Below are positions 43,395 to 51,035 of a stretch of DNA of 64,000 nt, piece by piece (the first letter of the stretch is position 1; each line of letters begins with the position of its first letter). A program made the translations under genes and the position numbers. The DNA is from CAZSNH01 sp052388455 (GTDB lineage: Bacteria; Pseudomonadota; Alphaproteobacteria; Rhizobiales; Hyphomicrobiaceae), in contig JBQTIA010000005.1 in the NCBI GenBank assembly GCA_052388455.1, forward strand, positions 1 through 64,000, in the 5' to 3' direction. The notes under the pieces are model-generated. The model saw nothing but the letters and a program-made list of their open reading frames with translations. It did not search any database and was not told where the DNA came from.

Positions 43395-44849
43395 ATGCAG
43401 ATGCCGCGCGAGGCAGGGACGTTTCACATCATCGGGGTCGGCGGCATCGGCATGAGCGCCATCGCCGAGATCATGATGGCTAAAGGCTATTCCGTTCAAG
43501 GAAGCGACCAGACGGAAAGTGCCAACGTGCGCCGCCTTCAGGCGAAGGGTATGCGCATTTCGATCGGCCACGACGGGGCCAATCTCGCCGGTGTCCGTTA
43601 CGTGGTCATCTCGACCGCCGTCAAGAAGGGCAACCCCGAGCTGGAAGCGGCGCGCGCCAGGGGCCTGCCGATCATCCGCCGGGCCGAGATGCTGGCCGAG
43701 CTGATGCGGCTTTACGCGACCGTGTCCGTCACCGGCACGCACGGCAAGACGACGACCACATCTCTGGTCTCGACGGTGCTCGAAAGCGCCGGGCTGGAGC
43801 CGACCGTCATCACCGGCGGCATCATCAACGCCTGGGGCACCAACGCCCGGCTCGGCGCCGGCAAGTGGATGGTGGTCGAGGCGGACGAGAGCGACGGAAC
43901 CTTCGTCAAGCTGCCGACCGAGATCGGCGTCGTCACCAACATCGATCCCGAGCACCTGGATTATTTCGGCTCGGTCGAGAACATGCACCGCGAGTTCGAG
44001 GCGTTCTTCCGCGGTATTCCCTTCTACGGGCTGGCGGTCGCCTGCATCGACCATCCGGTCGTCCGCGACATGGTCGAGCGGCTGGATCTCCGGCACGACG
44101 GTCGCCGGCTGCTGACCTACGGGCTGAGCGAGGGCGCCGACCTTCGGCTCAGCGATGTGCGCTTCGAGGGCTTCACCACCCATTTCGATGCCGCGCTCAG
44201 CAGCCGGGTCAGGGGCGGAGAGGGCGAAACGCGACGCATCGAGGACTGGTCGATCCCCGTGCCCGGCCAGCACAATGCATTGAACGCACTTGCCGCCATC
44301 GCGGTCGCCACCGAGGCCGGCATTCCCGATGAACTGATCCGCAAGGGCCTCGCCAACTTCTCCGGCGTCAAGCGGCGCTTCCAGCAGACCGGCACCTGGA
44401 ACGGCGTCGCCATCTTCGACGATTACGGCCACCACCCGGCCGAGGTCGCCGCTGTGCTCGCCGCCGCGCGGGCCGGCACGAAGGGCCGTGTCATCGCGGT
44501 TTTCGAACCGCACCGCTATACCCGCGTGCGCGATCTCTTCGACGATTTTTCCCAGTGCTTCGGCAAGGCCGACAGCGTCATCGTCGGACCGCTCTACTCG
44601 GCCGGCGAGGCCCCTATCGCTGGCATCGACCCGAACTCGCTTGCCGAAGGCATCCGGCGCTCAGGCCATGGCAACGTCGTCGCCGTGGCCAGCCCGCGCG
44701 ACATTGTTCCGCAGATCCAGCGTCAGGCGCGGATGGGCGACATGGTCGTCTGCCTGGGAGCTGGAATGTCCACCGAGTGGGCCCATGCGCTCCCCGATTG
44801 GCTTGCGGAAGCCCAGGCGCCCCGTCTCGTCGGCGGAGGCGCGGCGTGA
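43395..44849 (+). CDS. murC: UDP-MurNAc:L-Ala ligase
   Basis: First cytoplasmic ligase of the peptide stem. The 484-aa protein has FHIIGVGGIGMSAIAEIMM, P-loop TGTHGKTTTTSLVS, VEADESDGTFVKLP, NIDPEHLDYFGS and DYGHHPAEVAAVLAA. The start at 43395 has AGGA 8 bases upstream; ATG 43401 also possible. Its stop overlaps the GTG of murB (GTGA). Confidence 0.94.
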   Translation: MQMPREAGTFHIIGVGGIGMSAIAEIMMAKGYSVQGSDQTESANVRRLQAKGMRISIGHDGANLAGVRYVVISTAVKKGNPELEAARARGLPIIRRAEMLAELMRLYATVSVTGTHGKTTTTSLVSTVLESAGLEPTVITGGIINAWGTNARLGAGKWMVVEADESDGTFVKLPTEIGVVTNIDPEHLDYFGSVENMHREFEAFFRGIPFYGLAVACIDHPVVRDMVERLDLRHDGRRLLTYGLSEGADLRLSDVRFEGFTTHFDAALSSRVRGGEGETRRIEDWSIPVPGQHNALNALAAIAVATEAGIPDELIRKGLANFSGVKRRFQQTGTWNGVAIFDDYGHHPAEVAAVLAAARAGTKGRVIAVFEPHRYTRVRDLFDDFSQCFGKADSVIVGPLYSAGEAPIAGIDPNSLAEGIRRSGHGNVVAVASPRDIVPQIQRQARMGDMVVCLGAGMSTEWAHALPDWLAEAQAPRLVGGGAA

Positions 44850-45811
44850 GCTTTCCCGACCTGACCGCCGAGCTGCGTGCTGCTAGCCCCGAGCTGCGCG
44901 GCCGGCTGATCGCCAATGCCAGCCTCGCGGATGTGACCTGGTTCCGTGTCGGAGGTCCGGCGCAGGTGTTGTTCACGCCGGCCGACGAGGCAGACCTCGC
45001 GTATTTTCTGAAAGCTGTTTCCGGCACGCTGCCCGTGGTGGTCATCGGCCTCGGCTCGAACCTGCTGGTGCGCGACGGTGGCGTGCCGGGCGTCGTGATC
45101 CGGCTGGGACGCGGCTTCGGCGAAATCAAGGTCGAGGACGGCGAGCGGCTGCGTGCCGGAACCGCGGTGCCGGACGTGAAAGTCGCGCGCGCGGCGGCCG
45201 ATGCCGGCATTGCGGGCCTCGCATTCTATCGCGGCATTCCCGGTTCCATCGGCGGCGCCCTGCGCATGAATGCCGGCGCGCATGGACGCGAGACCAAGGA
45301 TTGTCTGGTCGGTGCGCGCGCTGTCGACCGGCAGGGCAACATCCATGTTCTGACGCTGGCCGACATGGGGTTCACCTATCGCCATTGCGCAATTCCCCAG
45401 GACTGGATCTTTACCGAGGCGACCTACCAGGGCACGCCCGGCACCCCCGCCGACATCCTCGTGGAGATGGACGAGGTGGCCGCCTATCGTGAGCGCGTGC
45501 AGCCGATCAAGGAGCGCACGGGCGGATCGACGTTCAAGAATCCGCCCGGTCACAGCGCCTGGAAGCTGGTCGATGCGGCGGGCCTGCGCGGGTTCCGTGT
45601 CGGCGGCGCCAAGGTTTCCGACCTGCACTGTAATTTCCTGATCAACGACCAGCAGGCGTCCGGCGAGGACGTCGAGCGGCTGGGAGAAACCGTACGCGCA
45701 CGCGTGCGTGCGACGAGCGGCGTCACACTGGATTGGGAGATCATCCGGCTCGGTGTTCCCCGGGACGGTCATCCCACGGGCGAGCACCTCGCCATGCCCG
45801 TGTCGGCTTGA
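44846..45811 (+). CDS. murB: UDP-MurNAc dehydrogenase MurB
   Basis: FAD enzyme that reduces UDP-GlcNAc-enolpyruvate to UDP-MurNAc. The 321-aa protein has TWFRVGGPAQVLFTPAD, GLGSNLLVRDGGVPGVVIRL, FYRGIPGSIGGALRMNAGA, and GSTFKNPPGHSAWKLVDAAG. It starts with GTG 44846 in a GTGA overlap with murC. It is the last cell-wall gene here; ddl, ftsQ, ftsA and ftsZ do not follow in the window. Confidence 0.94.
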   Translation: MSFPDLTAELRAASPELRGRLIANASLADVTWFRVGGPAQVLFTPADEADLAYFLKAVSGTLPVVVIGLGSNLLVRDGGVPGVVIRLGRGFGEIKVEDGERLRAGTAVPDVKVARAAADAGIAGLAFYRGIPGSIGGALRMNAGAHGRETKDCLVGARAVDRQGNIHVLTLADMGFTYRHCAIPQDWIFTEATYQGTPGTPADILVEMDEVAAYRERVQPIKERTGGSTFKNPPGHSAWKLVDAAGLRGFRVGGAKVSDLHCNFLINDQQASGEDVERLGETVRARVRATSGVTLDWEIIRLGVPRDGHPTGEHLAMPVSA

Positions 45812-45823
45812 ACCTGCGAACAG

Positions 45824-46405
45824 TCAGGGCCGCGACTGGCAGGGGAGCGCGCTGACGTTGGCCAGTCCGAGTTGCTCCGGAAGGATCAGCGCATCGTCGC
45901 CGGGCGGTGCGGGCTTGGCCTCCGGATCGACGCAGCGCGGCACCTGGATTTTCAGGTTCGAGAACATCTGCATCGCCTGCCGGAAAAGCTGCCAGTCAGA
46001 CCGCTTCAAAGGCCCCGTGAAAAACCAGGCGGACCGCGCGGGCGTGCGGGCGACGAAGGCGATCGCCTGTGCCAGCGTGTCCGGCCTTGCCTCGTCTATG
46101 CGCACCGGCACGAGCCGCGATCCGACGAGCGCCAGGGATCGCGCCATGGCCGCGGCGGAAGTGTCCATGGTCTGGGTAAAGGGTCGCGCGTCGTTGTCGA
46201 CGAAGTCCCAGCCGATCAACTCGCCTTCTCCATCGCGGGCGAGCGCGCTGGCGATGTCGCCTCGGGTGTAGTCGATCCCGGAGCCGATCAGGGCGACGGC
46301 CGGGCCGCCGGGGTCGCGGCCGAGCGGCACGGGCGGATCGCCGGCCGCTGATGCTGCGGCGGATAAGGCCGTCGTAAACGCAAGGACGCCAGCGGTTGTT
46401 CTCAC
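45824..46405 (-). CDS. Subtilase-like pseudoprotease, secreted
   Basis: The 193-aa protein has a signal peptide (VLAFTTALSAAASAAGDPP). The mature part opens like an S8 subtilisin catalytic domain (VALIGSGIDYTRGDIASAL, then LIGWDFVDNDARPF). The catalytic aspartate of the usual DTG/DSG is replaced by glycine (GSG), and the frame ends before any catalytic histidine or serine region is recognisable. I read it as a short, inactive relative. It starts at GTG 46405 overlapping the mobB stop, so translation may be coupled to mobB. Confidence 0.55.
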   Translation of the reverse strand: MRTTAGVLAFTTALSAAASAAGDPPVPLGRDPGGPAVALIGSGIDYTRGDIASALARDGEGELIGWDFVDNDARPFTQTMDTSAAAMARSLALVGSRLVPVRIDEARPDTLAQAIAFVARTPARSAWFFTGPLKRSDWQLFRQAMQMFSNLKIQVPRCVDPEAKPAPPGDDALILPEQLGLANVSALPCQSRP

Positions 46406-47043
46406 TCGCGGTCGTCCCGCGCCAACGGCCTCGAAGGGGATGTGTGCTTGCCGCTGGCGTCCGTGTCGCGGCGCCTCCGGCCGAGCGGGCCGATGGTCTC
46501 TTCGATGAGATCGGCTATTCCAACGACGTCGTCGAGCGAGAGCACGGGGACGGCGCGGACATTGGTTTCGGCCGCGACGGCGTGATCGGCAGCAATGGCG
46601 ATGACCAGTTCATCGCTATTGGTCAGCGACCGCCGGTCGGACTGGGCGCTGCGGCGCGCCTCGATCTTGCAGATCGGCGCCGACTTGTAGCCTTCGACGA
46701 GGATCAGGTCGGCCGGGGAGAGCCAGGAGATGACCTCCTCGAAATTCGGCTCCGGCTCCTCCCGCAGCTCGTGCACTATCGCCCACCGCTTGCCGCCGAC
46801 GATGGCGACTTCGGACGCCCCGGCGCGCCGATGGCGGGCGCTGTCCGTTTCGCCGTCGTCCACCTGGAACTCGTGATGAGCGTGCTTCACCGTCGCGACC
46901 CTGAGTCCGCGGCGGGTGAACTCCTCGACCAGATGCACCGACAGCGTCGTCTTGCCGGATTTCTTCCAGCCGGCGATGCCGATGACGGGTGTTCGGGGAT
47001 TGGAGGAGGAGCGGGTCACGAGCGCCTTGGAGTTGAGTGTCAC
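46402..47043 (-). CDS. mobB: Molybdopterin-guanine dinucleotide biosynthesis protein MobB
   Basis: GTP-binding partner of MobA in making the guanylyl-dinucleotide form of Mo/W cofactor. The protein has VIGIAGWKKSGKTTL (P-loop), VATVKHAHHEFQVD, ETDSARHRRAGA, and VEGYKSAPICKIE. The start is uncertain: GTG 47043 (used here) or GTG 47019, the latter having AAGG about 7 bases before it. The longer open frame upstream overlaps mobA and is not MobB-like. C-terminal about 60 residues are extra relative to MobB. Confidence 0.85.
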   Translation of the reverse strand: MTLNSKALVTRSSSNPRTPVIGIAGWKKSGKTTLSVHLVEEFTRRGLRVATVKHAHHEFQVDDGETDSARHRRAGASEVAIVGGKRWAIVHELREEPEPNFEEVISWLSPADLILVEGYKSAPICKIEARRSAQSDRRSLTNSDELVIAIAADHAVAAETNVRAVPVLSLDDVVGIADLIEETIGPLGRRRRDTDASGKHTSPSRPLARDDRE

Positions 47044-47095
47044 GGGACGGCCTAGGTGGCCACGATTCTTGCGGCTACGAGCCTGATGGGCGGCG

Positions 47096-47779
47096 TCACG
47101 TTTGCAACAACCGGCGCGCTTCGTCCAGCTCTTCGGGCGTGTTGGCGTTGAAGAACGGGTCGACCTGCCGGCCGCCGATCTCGACGAACGAAAATGCGAC
47201 CGGAACCGTTCCATGCCGGTCCGTCCAGGCGAGCACCTTGCGCACACCCGACCGCAGGGCCGCCTCCAGGTCGTCGGCCAGATGGACCGGCCACAGTCCG
47301 ATCACAGGATGCAGTTCGCCACCGGAGGAGGCGAGCGCGATAAGGCCGGTGCCGGAGGCGGGAGAGGTGCCAGTCGAGGCTTCCCTCTGGGCCTGCAACG
47401 CCGCATCGAGCCGCGCAACGAGGTCGGCCGGCAGGAAGGGCGCGTCGGCGGACACGCTGGCGACATGAGTGGCGCCGGGCGCGTTGGCAACCGACCAGCG
47501 CATCCCGGCCAGCACGCCCGCCAGCGGTCCGACGAACCCTTCGATGGTGTCGGGGACGACGGGGAGCCCGAAAGCCGCGAACCGCCCCGCATCACCGTTG
47601 GCATTGATGACCATTCTGCCGGTCTGCGGCGCCAGCCGGCGGATGACGTGTGTCAGCATCGGCTGGCCGGCGAGATCGAGGAGCCCCTTGTCGCCGCTCC
47701 CACTGCTGAACGCCGCCGCCATCCGCCGCGACAACCCTCCGGCGAGAATGAGCCCCGTGACTCTTTGATGCTTGTTCAC
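47096..47779 (-). CDS. mobA: Molybdenum cofactor guanylyltransferase MobA
   Basis: Links GMP to molybdopterin. The 227-aa protein has the LILAGGLSRRM nucleotide motif near the start, DKGLLDLAGQPMLTHVI, and VSADAPFLPADLV for metal binding. The GTG at 47779 is the start. The MGD made here would serve formate dehydrogenase-type enzymes; AOR-type enzymes do not need it. mobB follows on the same strand. Confidence 0.9.
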   Translation of the reverse strand: MNKHQRVTGLILAGGLSRRMAAAFSSGSGDKGLLDLAGQPMLTHVIRRLAPQTGRMVINANGDAGRFAAFGLPVVPDTIEGFVGPLAGVLAGMRWSVANAPGATHVASVSADAPFLPADLVARLDAALQAQREASTGTSPASGTGLIALASSGGELHPVIGLWPVHLADDLEAALRSGVRKVLAWTDRHGTVPVAFSFVEIGGRQVDPFFNANTPEELDEARRLLQT

Positions 47780-47860
47780 GGCTGACTGTGATCCGTATAT
47801 GCAGCGGAGTTCAAGCCCATTCCGGCGCGCCGAGACCCACCCCAGGAGACGTCATCCAAA

Positions 47861-48343
47861 ATGGCCAACCCGCTGCCCCGCGACTGCAAGTCCATCAACG
47901 ACATCAAAGTCGGTGACGAGTTCCGTCAGTCCTACGTCATCACCGAAGCGGATGTGCAGAAGTTCGCCGAGATTTCCGGCGATTTCAATCCGGCCCACTT
48001 CAATGAGGACTACGCAAAGGGGACCGTGTTCAAGACCCGCATCGCACACGGCATGATCTCGGTCGCCAAGTTCAGCGGCATCTTCGGCATGGACCTGCCG
48101 GGCCTCGGTGCGATCTGGGGCGGCCAGTCGGTGAAGTTCCTCGCGCCAGTTCCTTTGAACGTTCCCCACACGGCGATCGCGCGCGTCAAGGAAAAGGGTG
48201 ACAAGAACGTCGTCTTCGAGTGCTGGGCCGAAGATGCATCCGGCAAGCGCGTTCTCGAAGGCGAGGGCGTGCTCTATCCGATCCCGCAGAAAGTCAAGGA
48301 TGCCATGGTCGCCGGCGGAAAGCTCGAGCCGCTGCTGGCTTGA
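47861..48343 (+). CDS. MaoC-family (R)-specific enoyl-CoA hydratase
   Basis: The 160-aa hot-dog-fold protein carries the catalytic Asp/His pattern GDFNPAHFNEDYA and the downstream RIAHGM of PhaJ/MaoC hydratases. It would hydrate trans-2-enoyl-CoA, feeding polyhydroxyalkanoate or fatty-acid metabolism. Start ATG 47861. It is the reverse neighbour of mobA, with no linked pathway gene. Confidence 0.82.
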   Translation: MANPLPRDCKSINDIKVGDEFRQSYVITEADVQKFAEISGDFNPAHFNEDYAKGTVFKTRIAHGMISVAKFSGIFGMDLPGLGAIWGGQSVKFLAPVPLNVPHTAIARVKEKGDKNVVFECWAEDASGKRVLEGEGVLYPIPQKVKDAMVAGGKLEPLLA

Positions 48344-48374
48344 GCTTCAACCCGCGGGCTAACGGCCGCCACCC

Positions 48375-48716
48375 TCACGCCGCCTCGCTCTCGTACAGAT
48401 TGAGCGTGCCCCAGATGGCGATGTCGCCGGCGGTCATCGAGGCGGCGTTCTCTGCCAGGCCTTCGTCCAGCTCGCGCATTTCGTCGAGGCTGGTCACCGG
48501 CTGCATGTCTTCGATGCCTTCGACCGTCAAGCCTTCGTCCTTGGCCGTGCTCATGATCAGCTCGGTCGCTTCCTCCTCGCTGGTGGCGGCAACAGCGACC
48601 CAGCAGTAAGCGCCGTCGGCGTCGTCGTCCATGTGCTCGGATGGATTGATCTTGTGCACGTCGGCGAGGCCGGCCCACCAGGACTGACCGGGCGAAAGGC
48701 GAGGCAGATCAGACAT
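48375..48716 (-). CDS. Small acidic hypothetical protein
   Basis: The 113-aa protein is acidic (DDDADGAYCWV, SEEEATELIMSTAKDEGL, LDEMRELDEGLAENAAS) with no signal or membrane segment. It may be cytosolic. The ATG at 48716 has GGGAGA upstream; longer frames run into the palindromic repeats. Function unknown. Confidence 0.6.
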   Translation of the reverse strand: MSDLPRLSPGQSWWAGLADVHKINPSEHMDDDADGAYCWVAVAATSEEEATELIMSTAKDEGLTVEGIEDMQPVTSLDEMRELDEGLAENAASMTAGDIAIWGTLNLYESEAA

Positions 48717-48801
48717 GAACGTCTCCCGAAGGTTCGAATCGATAGCCAAAAAGATGACTGAACCGTTGCCGCCCGGCAAGCCGAGGGACGAGCAAAAGTC
48801 G

Positions 48802-48876
48802 CTAGTGTCCCGATCGCGAAGTCCGTCACAGACTTCCGCACGCTCCGAACGGACTTCGCGATCGAAAGGACACCAG
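48802..48876. repeat. Palindromic element 1
   Basis: Left arm CTAGTGTCCCGATCGCGAAG then TCCGT; right arm ACGGACTTCGCGATCG then AAAGGACACCAG. The arms are reverse complements except for a few bases near the ends. About 75 bp in total. Confidence 0.65.
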
Positions 48877-48889
48877 CAAGCCAATGATT

Positions 48890-48967
48890 CTAGTGTGATT
48901 CAGATTTCGAAGTCCGCCTCTCGGACAGCCGCAAAGTATGAAGCGGACTTCGAAATCATCACACTAG
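48890..48967. repeat. Palindromic element 2
   Basis: Left arm CTAGTGTGATTCAGATTTCG then AAGTCCGC; right arm GCGGACTTCGAAATC then ATCACACTAG. The same ends and the same GAAGTCCG core as element 1, 13 bp away, show one family. Confidence 0.68.
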
Positions 48968-49062
48968 GCCGGCCGGCCGCAATTGGCTTTCGTCACGAGC
49001 GAGAGTATTGATTTCCGCGCTCGCAGCGAATGTTGCGCGGCCGGATTGCGGTGGAGGATGAG

Positions 49063-50175
49063 ATGGCCAGGATCGATCGCCGGCAGGTGTTGAAAACCGT
49101 GGGCGGCGGGCTGGCCGTGGCATCGGCCGCGCCGCTCGCCGCGCCTGCCATCGCCCAGACGGCGCCGAACCTCAAATGGCGGCTGACCTCCAGCTTCCCG
49201 AAATCCCTGGATACGATCCACGGCGCGGCGGAGGTGTTCTCCAAGGCCGTGCTGGAGATGACCGACAACAAATTTCACATCCAGGTTTTCGCCCCGAACG
49301 AAATCGTCGGCGGTCTGCAGGCCATGGACGCGGTCGCCAACGGCACGGTCGAGGCCTGCCACACGGCTTCCTATTATTACTGGGGCAAGGACCCGACCTT
49401 CGCGCTCGCCACCGCCATTCCGTTCGGCCTCAACTGCCGGATGCAGAACGCCTGGATGTACGAAGGCGGCGGCATCGATCTGATGAACGACTTCTACAGG
49501 AAGTTCGGCATCTACGGGCTGCCCGGCGGCAACTCGGGCGCGCAGATGGGCGGCTGGTACAAGAAGGAGATCAATTCGGCGGACGACTGGAAGGGTCTGA
49601 AAATCCGCATCGGCGGCTTCGGAGGCGCGGCGATCTCGAAGCTCGGTGCGGTGCCCCAGCAGATTGCCGCGGGCGAAATCTATCAGGCACTCGAAAAGGG
49701 GACCATTGACGCGACGGAGTGGGTCGGGCCCTACGACGACGAAAAGCTCGGCTTCCAGCGGGTGGCCCGCAATTACTACTACCCCGGCTGGTGGGAAGGG
49801 CAGGCGATGCTGCACCTGTTCTTCAATCTCGAAAAGTGGAACGCGCTGCCGAAATCCTATCAGGCCATCGTCAGAAGCGCGGCGCAGACGGCCAACACCA
49901 TCATGGTCGCCCGCTACGACATGCTGAACCCGGCCTCTCTCCGCAAGCTCGTCGCCACGGGCGCAGTTCTAAAGCCGTTCTCGGAAGAGGTTCTCGACGC
50001 CTGCTTCAAGGCATCGAACGCCGTCAACGACGAGTTCGCCGCCAAGAACGCCGATTTCAAAAAAGCCTATGAAGCGATGAAGGCCGTTCGCGCCGAAGGC
50101 TATCTCTGGTTCCAGCTCTCCGAGCACACCAGCGACACCTACATGATGATCCAGCAGCGAAAGGGCGGTGTGTGA
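49063..50175 (+). CDS. TRAP transporter substrate-binding protein (DctP/TakP type), orphan
   Basis: Periplasmic binding protein of 370 aa. A twin-arginine signal (DRRQVLKTVGGGLAVASA) begins the sequence, and the mature part shows KWRLTSSFPKSLDTIHGAAEVFSKAV and the TakP-type features EACHTASYYYWGKDPTFALATAIPFG and GWYKKEINSADDWKGLKIRIGGFGG. Such proteins bind 2-oxo acids, calcium-linked carboxylates or mannitol/chloroaromatic compounds. No DctQ/DctM permease lies near, so the partner is elsewhere. GGAGG precedes the ATG at 49063. The ligand cannot be assigned. Confidence 0.85.
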   Translation: MARIDRRQVLKTVGGGLAVASAAPLAAPAIAQTAPNLKWRLTSSFPKSLDTIHGAAEVFSKAVLEMTDNKFHIQVFAPNEIVGGLQAMDAVANGTVEACHTASYYYWGKDPTFALATAIPFGLNCRMQNAWMYEGGGIDLMNDFYRKFGIYGLPGGNSGAQMGGWYKKEINSADDWKGLKIRIGGFGGAAISKLGAVPQQIAAGEIYQALEKGTIDATEWVGPYDDEKLGFQRVARNYYYPGWWEGQAMLHLFFNLEKWNALPKSYQAIVRSAAQTANTIMVARYDMLNPASLRKLVATGAVLKPFSEEVLDACFKASNAVNDEFAAKNADFKKAYEAMKAVRAEGYLWFQLSEHTSDTYMMIQQRKGGV

Positions 50176-50283
50176 GGCGCCGGCTGCGGGGGCGAGGTAC
50201 GGGCACAACCTCGCCGAGGATGACGTCGTTCTCGCTCCGCCGTGTTCCCTCTCGCGTTTCCCGCACGCCGCGTCCTGCACGCG

Positions 50284-50349
50284 GCGATCCGGGATCTTTC
50301 GCGGCGGCAGGTGTGCTCCGGCTGTTGACAGGTATGGATCCCGGATCGC
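50284..50349. repeat. REP-like palindrome
   Basis: Arms GCGATCCGGGATC (50284-50296) and GATCCCGGATCGC (50337-50349) are perfect reverse complements with about 40 bases between. The motif GGATCCCGGATCGCTGCGCT looks like a widespread intergenic repeat of this bacterial order. Confidence 0.55.
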
Positions 50350-50451
50350 TGCGCTCCGCGCCGCGTCCGGGAAACGCCGGGGCGAGAAGCGCGCTCGATC
50401 GAGAATGACGACGTTTGTTGTTGAGTACTGGGTGTCGCTTTCGCGCGGGCC

Positions 50452-51003
50452 TCAATGGTGCGAGTGATCGCCTTTCGGCGCGACGAGCTTGAGGCTCGCG
50501 GCCGGTGACTTGAGATCGTGGGCGCTTTGGCCCGCCGCCGGCACCTCGACCCAGCGGGTCTCTCCTTTTTCGCAGGTCTGCACGACGGGGAAAACCAATG
50601 TCTGGTCCGCCGACAGCTCCTTGGCGATGAAGGCCGAGACGACGAACTCGTCGTAGTGCTCGTCGTCGAGCGATCCGCCGGACCACGAGACGGTCTTGAC
50701 GCCTTCGCTGAGCGTCATGCCGTGGTAGAACGCGTAGCCCTTGGCGTAGGCGCCCCTGGTCGTCGCGATCGTCCAGCCCGGCTTCGGCATCGGCTTCACC
50801 GCGATCACGCCTTCGGGGATCTCGACCGAAATTCCCGTCGTAGGCGAGCCCTGGCATCCGTGCGGCACCTTGAACACGGCTTTGTAGGCCTTGCCGGTCG
50901 TGGCTTCCGGCTGTTCCAGAACGACATGCGCAAGTGCTCCTCCGGTCGAACTCACCATCAGCCCAACGCTTGCGAGAACGGCCAATCCAATCCTGGGTCT
51001 CAT
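50452..51003 (-). CDS. YcnI-like DUF1775 copper-binding protein
   Basis: The 183-aa protein has a signal peptide (IGLAVLASVGLMVSSTGGALA) and a mature domain starting directly with histidine (HVVLEQPEATTGKAYKAVF). YcnI binds copper(II) through that N-terminal histidine and a tryptophan; candidates here are the tryptophans in PKPGWTIATT and VSWSGGSL. A His-rich tail (GDHSHH) may add a site. ATG 51003 or 51030 is the start. With the TonB-dependent receptor and DUF2946 gene upstream on the same strand, it suggests a copper handling locus. Confidence 0.8.
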   Translation of the reverse strand: MRPRIGLAVLASVGLMVSSTGGALAHVVLEQPEATTGKAYKAVFKVPHGCQGSPTTGISVEIPEGVIAVKPMPKPGWTIATTRGAYAKGYAFYHGMTLSEGVKTVSWSGGSLDDEHYDEFVVSAFIAKELSADQTLVFPVVQTCEKGETRWVEVPAAGQSAHDLKSPAASLKLVAPKGDHSHH

Positions 51004-51035
51004 CTGTCCAATTCCTGATTTCGAATTCATGCCTC

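Larger units (their letters stand above)
48717..49062. other. Intergenic region with two palindromic elements
   Basis: About 345 bp. Apart from the repeats at 48802-48967, no gene or RNA candidate was seen. The DctP-like gene begins at 49063 with a good GGAGG site at its 3' end. Confidence 0.5.

Noticed and set aside
48728..48742. GGTTCGAATC-like sequence suggestive of a tRNA T-loop
   Set aside because: No acceptor or anticodon stem could be drawn around it.
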